From Xylophilus sp. (GTDB lineage: Bacteria; Pseudomonadota; Gammaproteobacteria; Burkholderiales; Burkholderiaceae_C), in contig WNDY01000001.1 in assembly GCA_009914555.1 (NCBI GenBank), positions 1-64,000 of the forward strand: a stretch of DNA of 64,000 nt, given 5' to 3'. The position numbers and the translations under genes are program-made. Positions 28,798-37,179 of this stretch are shown here, piece after piece. The notes beneath the pieces are model-generated. The model saw only the letters and a program-made list of their open reading frames with translations. It was not told the DNA's origin and made no database searches. Within the stretch, counting starts at the first letter, position 1. Every line of letters starts with the position of its first letter.

Positions 28798-29049
28798 ATG
28801 AGCGCCCTTTTCCACTCCCCCGACGACGCCCGCTTCGAGCCGCTGACCGAGGCCTGGCTCGACGCGCTGGCGCTGTGGTCGCGCAGCGAGGGCGCGCAGT
28901 GGCTGTGGCTGGAGGTGCGCAGGAGCAACCTGCGCGCCCAGAAGGTGTACCTGGCCCATGGCTACCGCCGCGTGGGCGAGAGGAAGCGCTACTACCCCTC
29001 GCTGGAGGGGCAGCGCGAGGATGCGGTGGTGATGAGCCTGAAGCTCTAG
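28798..29049 (+). pseudogene. rimI: rimI with internal deletion (ribosomal S18 N-acetyltransferase)
   Basis: The 83-residue frame starts after a good ribosome site (CCAGGAG) with MSALFHSPDDARFEPLTEAW, like RimI of related bacteria. It then jumps at LDA directly to LALWSRSEGAQWLWLEVRRS and NLRAQKVYLAHGYRRVGERK. The full protein is about 150 residues, so about 65-70 are missing, including the acetyl-CoA-binding motif. The join sits at a short LDA repeat that occurs at both ends of the missing part in relatives. It could not acetylate S18. tsaB, its usual neighbour, is absent. Confidence 0.75.
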
Positions 29050-29067
29050 AGCGTGGACAATCGCCCG

Positions 29068-29787
29068 ATGACTTCCCCTTCGCTTTCCCTCGACCGGCGC
29101 CACCGCGCGATGCTGCGCGAGATGGGCGTGACCGTCTGGCTGCCACAGCCGCGCGAGGGTATGGCTACGCCGGCTCCAGCGCCTGGGGTGGCAGCGGAGT
29201 CGGCCGCCGTGACAGCCCGCGCACCGGCTGTGCCGGCCGTGGTGGAGCGCCCCGCTGCACCCGCTGCCGCCCCCGCGGGTGCCACGCCCGGCCTGGTGCT
29301 GCACGAGCCCGTGCTGCTCTACGCGAACGTCGACCCGGCCGCCGCGCCGGCCGACCTGGGCGCCGGCTGGCTGGTGGTGGCCGAGGCGCTGCCGGGCGCG
29401 GCCGACGGCGCCTTCGCCGGCGACGCCGGCAGGCTGCTCGACAACATGCTGCGCGCGCTGCGGCTGCACCGCCATCCGCGGGTGCACCTGGCGCGCATCC
29501 ACCGCGAGGCCGCGGCGGGCGCCGGTGGAGCGGGCAGCGGCATCGATGCCGCACTGCAAGCCCAGGTCGCGCAGCTCCGGCCGTCGATGGTGCTGCTGAT
29601 GGGCCGCGTGGCCGCCCAGGCCGCGCTGCGCAGCACCGAGCCGCTGGGCCGGCTGCGGGCGCAGGTGCACCAGGTGGGCGGCGTGCCGGCGGTGGCCACC
29701 TTCGATGCCCCCTATCTGCTGCGCAACCCGGCCGACAAGGGGCGGGCCTGGGCGGATCTGTGCATGGCGCTCGGGTCCGTCCGCTGA
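29068..29787 (+). CDS. Uracil-DNA-glycosylase-like protein lacking Fe-S cysteines
   Basis: This 239-residue protein resembles family-4 uracil-DNA glycosylases. It shows an MLREMGVTVWLPQP N-terminus, an alanine/proline linker (residues about 35-75), LDNMLRALRL, LLMGRVAAQAAL and YLLRNPADKGRAW. The four cysteines that hold the [4Fe-4S] cluster are absent (only one cysteine, near the end), the GEAPG-type catalytic motif reads AEALPG, and the HPAYLLR motif has lost its histidine (DAPYLLR). It is therefore probably not a glycosylase. It lies 18 bp after the rimI remnant, in the position this gene has in relatives. Confidence 0.75.
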   Translation: MTSPSLSLDRRHRAMLREMGVTVWLPQPREGMATPAPAPGVAAESAAVTARAPAVPAVVERPAAPAAAPAGATPGLVLHEPVLLYANVDPAAAPADLGAGWLVVAEALPGAADGAFAGDAGRLLDNMLRALRLHRHPRVHLARIHREAAAGAGGAGSGIDAALQAQVAQLRPSMVLLMGRVAAQAALRSTEPLGRLRAQVHQVGGVPAVATFDAPYLLRNPADKGRAWADLCMALGSVR

Positions 29788-29790
29788 TCC

Positions 29791-30786
29791 TTACCTTTTC
29801 GCCGCGAGTTCCAGCGCCAGCGGCAGCGACGCCGCCCGCAGCGGCCCGTGGCTGACGCCGGGGAAGCTGCGGAAGCTCCCCCGCACACCGCCGCGCTGCG
29901 CCTGGCGGGCGGCGAACTGCGCAACCGCGTCCGGCGGCAGGCTGCCGCGGGCGGCGCGGGCGCGGCTGGCGGCCGTGGCATCCACGCCAGGCCGCGCGGC
30001 GCCACCGGCTGCGCCGGTGCCGGCCATCACCAGCAGCTCGGTCGTGCGGCCGGCCGGCGGGGGCGCGGCCCGGCGCTCGACCTGGAGCACGTAGCCGCCG
30101 TGCCACCAGAGCGACGGGTCGGCCGCGGCGAAGCGCGTGAACATCGCCGGGCGCGTCAGGAAGGCATAGACCGTCAGCAGCCCGCCGTAGGAGTGGCCCC
30201 AGAACGTCTGCCGCGCCGGGTCGAGCGCAGCGGGCACGCGGCGCGCGACCTCGGGGCGGATGCGCTGCTCGATGAGGTCGAGGAAGGCATCGGCGCCGCC
30301 GCCGGGCCGGCCGGCCTCGTCGGCCGTCGGGCCGTCGGCCACGGCGCGCGGTGTGTAGTCGTAGGCGCGGGCCGCCACGTCGATGCCGGAGGCGCGCACC
30401 GGCGACAGCGCGGGCGCGGCGCCGTCGGTCGGCAGCGGCGCGGCCGTGTCGTAGCCGATGGCGGCGATGACCGGCGCGTCGCCGTCCGGCAGAGCGGCCA
30501 GGCGGGCCCGCTCGGCCGGCGTGATCTCGGCGAAGGTCGCGTCGCCGTCGAGCAGGTAGATGACCGGCCGGCCGGCGGCAGGCGCAGCGCCGGGGGGGAT
30601 GGCGAGCTGGATGCGGTAGCGCCGCCGGCCGTCGGCCGAGGCGAGATGGAATGCGTCGAGGCGCCAGGGCGCGCCATCGGCCGCCGGCGCGGTCTGGGCA
30701 CAGCCGGCGCCAAGGGCGAGGGAGGCCAGGGAGAGCGGAGCGACCAGCACCGGGCGGCGGCGCAGGAGCGGCGAAGCAGAAGGCAT
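29791..30786 (-). CDS. Secreted alpha/beta hydrolase, siderophore-esterase/IroE-like
   Basis: This 331-residue protein has an N-terminal signal with a possible lipobox (LGAGC at about residue 28). The alpha/beta fold shows VIYLLDGDATFAE, a nucleophile elbow WGHSYGGLLTVYAF with the catalytic serine, and a final GVSHGPL with the histidine. The layout matches trilactone/IroE-type esterases that open ferric-siderophore lactones, but many enzymes share it. The ATG at 30786 gives the best signal peptide; a start 18 bases upstream is possible. Its stop lies three bases from the stop of the convergent UDG-like gene. Confidence 0.75.
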   Translation of the reverse strand: MPSASPLLRRRPVLVAPLSLASLALGAGCAQTAPAADGAPWRLDAFHLASADGRRRYRIQLAIPPGAAPAAGRPVIYLLDGDATFAEITPAERARLAALPDGDAPVIAAIGYDTAAPLPTDGAAPALSPVRASGIDVAARAYDYTPRAVADGPTADEAGRPGGGADAFLDLIEQRIRPEVARRVPAALDPARQTFWGHSYGGLLTVYAFLTRPAMFTRFAAADPSLWWHGGYVLQVERRAAPPPAGRTTELLVMAGTGAAGGAARPGVDATAASRARAARGSLPPDAVAQFAARQAQRGGVRGSFRSFPGVSHGPLRAASLPLALELAAKR

Positions 30787-30869
30787 GGCGGGCACGGCGG
30801 GCAACGGGAAAGGATGAGAATGGTACGCATCTTCCGCCCTGCGATCCGCTCATCGCCCTTATCATGGCC

Positions 30870-30931
30870 GGGGTATAGGCCGAATGCGGTTACTGGCTGC
30901 CCGCCTGAACACCCTACCTGGCTGGGGTATA
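30870..30931. repeat. Intergenic element with two GGGGTATA half-sites (copy C)
   Basis: GGGGTATA occurs at 30870-30877 and, in the same orientation, at 30924-30931. The second ends two bases before the stop codon of the convergent-side fadD gene (30933). The 62-bp unit lies in the 146-bp gap between fadD and the secreted esterase. It belongs to the same half-site pattern as copies A, D and F. Confidence 0.4.
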
Positions 30932-30932
30932 T

Positions 30933-32621
30933 TCACCTACCCGCGGCCTTCCCGCGCAGTTCGCGCCGCAGGATCTTGCCGACCGGCGTCTTGGGCAGGC
31001 TGTCGCGGAACTCGATGGTGCGCGGCCGCTTGTAGCCGGTAAGTTCCTCCTTGCACCAGGCATGGACCTGGGTCTCGGTCAGCGCCGGGTCCTTCTTCAC
31101 GATGACCAGCTTGACCGCCTCGCCGGTCTTGTCGTCCGGCACGCCGACGGCCGCGCATTCGAGCACGCCGGGCAGGGCGGCGACCACGTCCTCGACCTCG
31201 TTGGGGTACACGTTGAAGCCGCTGACGAGGATCATGTCCTTCTTGCGGTCGACGATGCGGAAGTAGCCGCGCGCGTCCATGGTGCCGATGTCGCCGGTGC
31301 GGAAGTAGCCGTCGGGCGTCATGGCGCGCGCGGTCTCGTCGGGGCGCTGCCAGTAGCCGGCCATGACCTGCGGGCCCTTGATGACGATCTCGCCGCGCTC
31401 GCCGGGCAGGGCGACGTCGCGGCCCTCGTCGTCCACCAGCTTCATCCAGGTGGAGGGCAGCGGCAGGCCGATGGTGCCGGTGAAGGTGGTGCTGTCGGTC
31501 GGGTTGCAGCTGGCCGAGGGGCTGGTCTCCGACAGGCCGTAGCCTTCGACGATGGGGCAGCCGGTCTTCTCCAGCCAGCGCTGGGCGACGGCGGCCTGCA
31601 CCGCCATGCCGCCGCCGACGGCGATCTTCAGGTGGCTCCAGTCCACCGTATCGAAGTCCGGGTGGTTGACCAGGCCGTTGAAGAGCGTGTTGACCGCGGG
31701 CAGGCTGTGGAATCGGTGCCGGGCCAGCTCGGCCAGCGTGGCCTTGAGGTCGCGCGGGTTGGGGATGAGGACGGTCTTCGCGCCGACGCGCAGGGACAGC
31801 ATCATGTTCACGGTGAACGCGAAGATGTGGTAAAGCGGCAGCGCGCAGATGCAGGTGCGTTGCTCACCAGCCGGCACCTTGGCCAGCGCCGGCTCGTACC
31901 AGGCCTCGGACTGCAGGACGTTGGCGATCACGTTGCGGTGCAGCAGCACGGCGCCCTTGCTCACGCCGGTGGTGCCGCCGGTGTATTGCAGCAGCGCAAT
32001 GTCGTCGGGGCCGATGGCTGCGGGCGCCAGCGCGCGGCGCGCGCCGGCGGCCAGCGCGTCGTTGAAGCGGACCGCGCCCGGCAGGCGGTAGGGCGGCACC
32101 AGCTTCTTCACGTGGCGCACCGCCGCGTTGACGAGGGAGCCCTGGAGCCAGCCGAGCCGGTCGCCCAGCGAGGCCAGCACCACGTGCTTCACCGGCGTGG
32201 AAGCCAGGCACTGCTCCAGCGTGGCGGCAAAGTTCTCGATGATGACGATGGCCCTGGCGCCGGCGTCCCTGAGCTGGTGCTCCAGCTCGCGCGGGGTGTA
32301 GAGCGGGTTGACGTTGACCACGACGAAGCCGGCCCGCAGGATGGCCGCGACCGCCACCGGGTACTGCGGCACGTTGGGCATCATGATGGCCACGCGGTCG
32401 CCGCGCGCCAGGCCCAGCCCCTGGAGGTAGGCCGCGAAGGCGCGGCTGTCGCGGTCCACCTCGGCATAGCGCAGGTCGCGCCCCATGAAGCTGAAGGCCG
32501 GCTGGTCGGCATAGCGCGCGAAGCTCTCCTCCATCAGCGCCACGAGCGAGGGATAGGCGGTGGGGTCGATGTCGGCCGGCACGCCGGCGGGATAGCTGCC
32601 GAGCCAGGGGCGGTCGGTCAT
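30933..32621 (-). CDS. fadD: Long-chain fatty-acid-CoA ligase
   Basis: This 562-residue AMP-forming acyl-CoA synthetase activates fatty acids with ATP and CoA. The ATP-binding P-loop LLQYTGGTTGVSKGAVLLHR, the linker motif GYGLSETSPS, GYFRTGDIGTMDARGYFRIV and the catalytic lysine region KTPVGKILRREL are all present. Length (about 560) and the MTDRPWLGSYPAGVPADID start match proteobacterial FadD. It stands alone between pntB and the secreted esterase, 110 bp downstream of the transhydrogenase operon and in the same direction. Confidence 0.93.
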   Translation of the reverse strand: MTDRPWLGSYPAGVPADIDPTAYPSLVALMEESFARYADQPAFSFMGRDLRYAEVDRDSRAFAAYLQGLGLARGDRVAIMMPNVPQYPVAVAAILRAGFVVVNVNPLYTPRELEHQLRDAGARAIVIIENFAATLEQCLASTPVKHVVLASLGDRLGWLQGSLVNAAVRHVKKLVPPYRLPGAVRFNDALAAGARRALAPAAIGPDDIALLQYTGGTTGVSKGAVLLHRNVIANVLQSEAWYEPALAKVPAGEQRTCICALPLYHIFAFTVNMMLSLRVGAKTVLIPNPRDLKATLAELARHRFHSLPAVNTLFNGLVNHPDFDTVDWSHLKIAVGGGMAVQAAVAQRWLEKTGCPIVEGYGLSETSPSASCNPTDSTTFTGTIGLPLPSTWMKLVDDEGRDVALPGERGEIVIKGPQVMAGYWQRPDETARAMTPDGYFRTGDIGTMDARGYFRIVDRKKDMILVSGFNVYPNEVEDVVAALPGVLECAAVGVPDDKTGEAVKLVIVKKDPALTETQVHAWCKEELTGYKRPRTIEFRDSLPKTPVGKILRRELRGKAAGR

Positions 32622-32731
32622 GTCGGGGCATCTCCTGGGGAGTACACGACGGGAAGGCGGACGCGCATTGTCGCGGCCGCGGGGACACCGGCACGAGCGG
32701 GGTTTCCCGCCCGCGCCGCGGGTGCCGGCCG

Positions 32732-34153
32732 CTACTCGATGGCCTTGGCCATGTCCTCGACGACCTTCTTGGCGTCGCCGAAGACCATCATGGTCTTGTC
32801 GAGGTAGAACAGCTCGTTGTCCAGCCCCGCGTAGCCGGCGGCCATCGAACGCTTGTTGACGATCACCGTCTTGGCCTTGTACGCCTCCAGGATCGGCATG
32901 CCGTAGATCGGGCTGCCCCTGGTGTGTGCGGCCGGATTCACCACGTCGTTGGCGCCGAGGACGATGGCCACGTCGGCCTGGCCGAACTCGCCGTTGATGT
33001 CCTCCATCTCGAACACCTGGTCGTAGGGCACCTCGGCCTCGGCCAGCAGCACGTTCATGTGGCCGGGCATGCGGCCGGCCACCGGGTGGATGGCGTACTT
33101 GACGGTCACGCCCTTCTCCACCAGCTTGGCCGCCAGCTCCTTGACCGCATGCTGCGCGCGCGCCACGGCCAGGCCGTAGCCGGGCACGATGACCACCGTC
33201 TCGGCGTTGCCGAGCACGAAGGCTGCGTCGTCGGCGCTGCCGCTCTTGACCGAACGTTGAGCGCCGCCGCCCGACGCCGCGGCCGCGGCGTCGCCTCCAA
33301 AACCGCCCAGAATCACATTGAAGAACGAGCGGTTCATGGCTTTGCACATGATGTAGCTCAGGATCGCGCCCGAGCTGCCCACCAGCGAGCCTGCGATGAT
33401 CAGCATGCTGTTGTTCAGGCTGAAGCCGATGCCCGCGGCCGCCCAGCCCGAATAGCTGTTGAGCATCGACACCACCACCGGCATGTCGGCCCCGCCGATC
33501 GGGATGATGAGCAGCACGCCCAGCGCCAGGCCCAGCGCGATCACCAGCAGCACGTCGACCCAGCTCTGCGAATGCCAGAAGCCGAACACGAAGAACACCG
33601 CGGCCAGCCCGAGCAGCAGGTTGAGCGTGTGCTGGCGGGCAAAGCGCACCGGCGCGCCCTGAAACAGGCGGAATTTGTACTTGCCCGAGAGCTTGCCGAA
33701 CGCGATGACCGAGCCGGTGAAAGTGACCGCGCCGATGAAGGCGCCGAGCGCCAGCTCGATGCGGTTGCCGCCCGGGATCGGCTGGCCGTGCGCCGCGATG
33801 CCGAAGGCCCAGGGCTCGGCCACGGCGGCCACGGCGATGAACACCGCGGCCAGGCCGATCATGCTGTGCATGAAGGCGACCAGCTCGGGCATCTTGGTCA
33901 TCTCCACCCGCTGCGCCATCACGGCGCCGGCCGTGCCGCCGGCCAGCAGGCCCAGCAGCACCCAGCCCAGGCCGAGCGCGCCGCTGTCCAGCGTGACGAT
34001 CAGCGCCGCGGTGGTGGCCACCGCGATCGCCATGCCGGCCATGCCGAACAGGTTGCCGCGGATCGAGGTGGTGGGATGGCTCAGGCCCTTCAGCGCCTGG
34101 ATGAAGCAGACGCTGGCGACCAGGTAGAGCAGCGTGACGAGGTTCATGCTCAT
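32732..34153 (-). CDS. pntB: NAD(P) transhydrogenase beta subunit
   Basis: This 473-residue subunit of the proton-pumping transhydrogenase passes hydride from NADH to NADP+ using the membrane potential. It has about nine membrane segments up to residue 290, then the NADP-binding domain III (VVIVPGYGLAVARAQHAVKE, HPVAGRMPGHMNVLLAEA, and VVIGANDVVNP-like VLGANDVVNPAA). Domain III ends near the C-terminus as usual. Start and stop overlap: the start ATG overlaps the stop of the small subunit gene by four bases. The gene is intact and part of the pntAA-pntAB-pntB operon. Confidence 0.95.
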   Translation of the reverse strand: MSMNLVTLLYLVASVCFIQALKGLSHPTTSIRGNLFGMAGMAIAVATTAALIVTLDSGALGLGWVLLGLLAGGTAGAVMAQRVEMTKMPELVAFMHSMIGLAAVFIAVAAVAEPWAFGIAAHGQPIPGGNRIELALGAFIGAVTFTGSVIAFGKLSGKYKFRLFQGAPVRFARQHTLNLLLGLAAVFFVFGFWHSQSWVDVLLVIALGLALGVLLIIPIGGADMPVVVSMLNSYSGWAAAGIGFSLNNSMLIIAGSLVGSSGAILSYIMCKAMNRSFFNVILGGFGGDAAAAASGGGAQRSVKSGSADDAAFVLGNAETVVIVPGYGLAVARAQHAVKELAAKLVEKGVTVKYAIHPVAGRMPGHMNVLLAEAEVPYDQVFEMEDINGEFGQADVAIVLGANDVVNPAAHTRGSPIYGMPILEAYKAKTVIVNKRSMAAGYAGLDNELFYLDKTMMVFGDAKKVVEDMAKAIE

Positions 34154-34467
34154 GGCCGGGTGCCTCCGGCCTTCTTGTTGTCCTTCTTCCTGAACATCTC
34201 CAGCATGCGCCGGGTGACGAGGAAGCCGCCGAACACGTTGACCGCCGCCAGCGCCACGGTCAGCACGCCCATGGTGCGGCCGAGCGCGGTTTCGGTGAGC
34301 GCGGCGGCCAGCATGGCGCCGACGATGACGATGGCCGAGATGGCGTTGGTCACCGCCATCAGCGGCGTGTGCAGCGCGGGCGTGACCGTCCACACCACGT
34401 GGTAGCCCACGTAGATGGCCAGCACGAAGATGGTCAGGTTGACGAGGGTGGGGGATACCGCATCCAT
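34150..34467 (-). CDS. pntAB: NAD(P) transhydrogenase small membrane subunit
   Basis: This 105-residue membrane protein has about three transmembrane helices (LTIFVLAIYVGYHVVWTV, AVTNAISAIVIVGAMLAAAL, LGRTMGVLTVALAAVNVFGG). It forms the membrane part of the alpha subunit in bacteria where PntA is split in two. The short tail is basic (MFRKKDNKKAGG). It starts two bases after the pntAA stop region and overlaps pntB by four bases, so the three subunits should be made in fixed ratio. Confidence 0.93.
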   Translation of the reverse strand: MDAVSPTLVNLTIFVLAIYVGYHVVWTVTPALHTPLMAVTNAISAIVIVGAMLAAALTETALGRTMGVLTVALAAVNVFGGFLVTRRMLEMFRKKDNKKAGGTRP

Positions 34468-34469
34468 GC

Positions 34470-35603
34470 TCAGGCCCTCCGGAGTTGGCCTTCGTGCACC
34501 ACGAGGCAGGCGGCGACGATGTCGTCGTCGAGGTCGATGCGCAGGGCGTCCGCGCCCTTGTCCAGCACCAGCTTGAGGAAGTCGAGCACGTTGCGCGCAT
34601 AGAGCGCCGAGGCATCGGCCGCAACGAGAGCGGGCAGGTTGGTCTCGCCCACGAGGGTCACGCCGTGGCGCTCCACCGTCCGGCCGGCCACCGTCAGCGG
34701 GCAGTTGCCGCCCTCGCCGCCCGGCCCCTTGCCGGCGGCGATGTCGACGATGACCGAGCCCGGCTTCATCGACTTCACCATGTCCTCGGTGACGAGCGTG
34801 GGCGCCGGGCGGCCCGGGATCAGCGCGGTGCCGATGACCACGTCGGCCTGGGCCACGCGCTTGGCGACCTCCACCTGCTGGCGCGCGAGCCAGCCCGCGG
34901 GCATGGGGCGGGCATAGCCGCCGGTGCCGGCGGCGGCCTCGCGCTCCTCGTCGGTCTCGTAGGGCACGTCGATGAACCTGCCGCCCAGGGACTCGACCTG
35001 TTCCTTCACCGCGGGCCGCACGTCGCTGGCTTCGATCACCGCGCCAAGCCGCTTGGCCGTGGCGATGGCCTGCAGGCCGGCCACGCCCACGCCGAGCACG
35101 ACCACGCGCGCAGCCTTGACCGTGCCGGCGGCCGTCATCAGCATCGGGAAGAAGCGCCGGTAGCGGTCGGCCGCGACGATCACCGCCTTGTAGCCGGCGA
35201 TGTTGGCCTGGGAGGAAAGCACGTCCATGCTCTGCGCGCGTGTCGTGCGCGGCGCGGCCTCCAGCGCGAAGCCGGTGGCGCCGGCATCGGCGATGCGTCG
35301 CAGGCCGGCGGCGTCGAACGGGTCGAGCATGCCGGCCACGGCCTGGCCCGGTCGCAGGCGCGCGGCCTCGGCCGCGGTGGGCCCGCGCACCTTGAGCACC
35401 AGGCCCGCGGCCCAGGCGCCGGCGGCGTCGGTGAGCTGCGCGCCAGCGGCCGCATAGGCTTCGTCCGTCGCGCTCGCGGCCCGGCCGGCGCCTGACTCGA
35501 TCTGCAGCACGTGGCCCTGCGCCACGAGCTTGCGCGCCGTCTCGGGCGTCACGGCCACCCGTGTTTCGCCCGCAGCCGTCTCGGATGGAACTCCGATCAG
35601 CAT
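34470..35603 (-). CDS. pntAA: NAD(P) transhydrogenase alpha subunit, NAD(H)-binding part
   Basis: This 377-residue soluble domain I binds NAD(H). It starts MLIGVPSETAAGETRVAVTP, as PntA does. It also has the dinucleotide-binding motif VVVLGVGVAGLQAIATAKRL, the RPAVKEQVESLGGRFID stretch and IVDIAAGKGPGGEGGNCPLT. The length shows the split-subunit form (as in Rhodospirillum), with the membrane helices supplied by pntAB. The start codon follows a purine-rich ribosome site (AAAAAGGGGGGAGACACC). An inverted repeat lies directly over this leader. Confidence 0.95.
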   Translation of the reverse strand: MLIGVPSETAAGETRVAVTPETARKLVAQGHVLQIESGAGRAASATDEAYAAAGAQLTDAAGAWAAGLVLKVRGPTAAEAARLRPGQAVAGMLDPFDAAGLRRIADAGATGFALEAAPRTTRAQSMDVLSSQANIAGYKAVIVAADRYRRFFPMLMTAAGTVKAARVVVLGVGVAGLQAIATAKRLGAVIEASDVRPAVKEQVESLGGRFIDVPYETDEEREAAAGTGGYARPMPAGWLARQQVEVAKRVAQADVVIGTALIPGRPAPTLVTEDMVKSMKPGSVIVDIAAGKGPGGEGGNCPLTVAGRTVERHGVTLVGETNLPALVAADASALYARNVLDFLKLVLDKGADALRIDLDDDIVAACLVVHEGQLRRA

Positions 35604-35660
35604 GGTGTCTCCCCCCTTTTTGGGATGTTGTAACTGACGGATAGCTTACATGAAGACACC
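35604..35660. promoter_or_regulatory. Inverted repeat in the pntAA leader
   Basis: GGTGTCT (35604-35610) and AGACACC (35654-35660) are seven-base arms 43 bp apart in the 81-bp gap before pntAA. The first arm touches the start codon, and the ribosome site lies between the arms. On the mRNA the arms could pair and hide the ribosome site; on the DNA it could be an operator. No pairing prediction was run. Confidence 0.3.
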
Positions 35661-35684
35661 TGCGCGGCCGGGCCCGCGATGGCC

Positions 35685-36368
35685 TCAGCCGGTCAGCGGT
35701 CGTGGGCGCGCCGCCGTACGCGCGGCGAGGTCGAGGGCGCTGCACAGCAGCCAGTAGAGCGCGCCGACGAAGAGGAACACCTCGGTCGGATGCACCATGA
35801 CCCGCGCATTGACCTGGGTGGCCAGGAACGACAGCTCCTGCACGCCGACGATGTAGGCCAGCGCGCTGTCCTTGACCAGCGTGACCCACTGGTTGACGAA
35901 CGAGGGCAGCATCATGCGCAGCGCCTGCGGCAGCACCACGTGGCGCAGCGCGCCCCAGCGCGTGAAGCCCAGCGCGAGCGCGGTCGCCCACTGCTGTGCG
36001 CTCACGCCGCGGATGCCGGCAGCCACGCCGTGGGCCAAGTAGGCGCCGCCCACCAGCGCCAGCGCGGCCATCACCGACACCACGCCGGGCACGGCCACGC
36101 CGGCGACGATGGGCAGCAGGAAGTAGGTCCAGAAGATCAGCATCAGCACGGGAATCGCGCGCAGGAAGCCGAGCACCGCCGTCAGCAGCGCGAGCGCCGG
36201 GCCGCGCAGCAGCACCAGCAGCACGCCCAGGCCCAGGCCGAGCGCGGCCGAGGCGCCGCCGGAGCCCGCCGACAGCAGCAGCGTGAGCAGCGCGCCGCCC
36301 GGCGGGCCGTCGGGGAAGGTGCCCCAGAGCAGGTAGCCGAGGTCGTCCCGGAGGAAGGAGAAATCCAT
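35685..36368 (-). CDS. Amino-acid ABC transporter permease (HisM/GltK type)
   Basis: This 227-residue inner-membrane permease has about five helices and a permease family (EAA) loop AAGIRGVSAQQWATALALGF. The FLRAIPVLMLIFWTYFLLPI segment is typical of polar amino-acid permeases (RxxPxL). It lies one base after the end of the second permease gene, and both follow the binding protein gene, so they form one leftward operon. The ATPase gene that normally completes the set is not downstream; pntAA follows. The ATPase must come from elsewhere. Confidence 0.9.
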   Translation of the reverse strand: MDFSFLRDDLGYLLWGTFPDGPPGGALLTLLLSAGSGGASAALGLGLGVLLVLLRGPALALLTAVLGFLRAIPVLMLIFWTYFLLPIVAGVAVPGVVSVMAALALVGGAYLAHGVAAGIRGVSAQQWATALALGFTRWGALRHVVLPQALRMMLPSFVNQWVTLVKDSALAYIVGVQELSFLATQVNARVMVHPTEVFLFVGALYWLLCSALDLAARTAARPRPLTG

Positions 36369-36369
36369 G

Positions 36370-37125
36370 TCAGAACGGCTGCCGGGCCCGGCGGCGCTCG
36401 AGAAGCTGGCCCGCGACCTCGATGGCCGCGATCGCCAGGATGTAGAGCAGCGTCGCCACGCCGTAGACCTGGAAGGTGCGCCAGCTCTCGGCCTCGGCCT
36501 GGCGGGCGCGGTACGACAGCTCCATGAGCCCCACTGCCATGCCGAGCGAGGTGTTCTTGAGGATGTTCATGTACTGGCCCAGCAGCGGCGGCGTGGCGAT
36601 GCGCAGCGCCTGCGGCAGCACCACGTGGCGCAGCGCCTGCGCTGTCGTCAGGCCCAGCGCCGTGGCCGCCGCGCGCTGGCTGGCCGGCACGCCGCGCAGG
36701 CCCGAGCGGATGTCCTCGCCCACGTAGGCGGTCGAATAGAACACGAGACCGACGACGGCCGCGAGGAATTCGAACGACGGCCAGCGCGCCAGCTCCACGC
36801 CCCCGATGGCGAGCGCATGCACCGTGTTGAGCCATTCGAGCAGCGCATCGGGCAGCAGCGCCGGCAGGCCGAAGTACCAGAAGAACAGCTGCACCAGCAG
36901 CGGCGTGTTGCGCAATGCCGAGAGATAGGCGCCGGTGGCCCGCACCAGCGCGGGCCGCCCGCTCTCGCGCGCGGCGGCGAAGACGATGCCCAGCGCGGTC
37001 GACGCGGCGACCACCAGCAGCGACGCCCAGAGCGTGGTGAGAAAGCCGTCGGCCAGCCAGCCGAGGTACTTGGGCGCGAGGAACGGCTCCGGCAGCAGGG
37101 AGGACAGCAGCGAAGGGGGGCTCAT
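36370..37125 (-). CDS. Amino-acid ABC transporter permease (HisQ/GltJ type)
   Basis: This 251-residue permease has the family segment LSALRNTPLLVQLFFWYFGL and the ATPase-coupling loop SGLRGVPASQRAAATALGLT, with RHVVLPQALRIATPPL following. The ATG at 37125 (MSPPSLLSSLLPEP) is preferred over a GTG four codons earlier. It comes 54 bp after the binding-protein gene and one base before the second permease. Together they would form the membrane dimer of a polar amino-acid importer. Confidence 0.9.
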   Translation of the reverse strand: MSPPSLLSSLLPEPFLAPKYLGWLADGFLTTLWASLLVVAASTALGIVFAAARESGRPALVRATGAYLSALRNTPLLVQLFFWYFGLPALLPDALLEWLNTVHALAIGGVELARWPSFEFLAAVVGLVFYSTAYVGEDIRSGLRGVPASQRAAATALGLTTAQALRHVVLPQALRIATPPLLGQYMNILKNTSLGMAVGLMELSYRARQAEAESWRTFQVYGVATLLYILAIAAIEVAGQLLERRRARQPF

Positions 37126-37179
37126 GAAACGCGACACCCGCCGTCAGGCGGGTGCGTCAGGGTCGGCGCGTGCCGAGGC

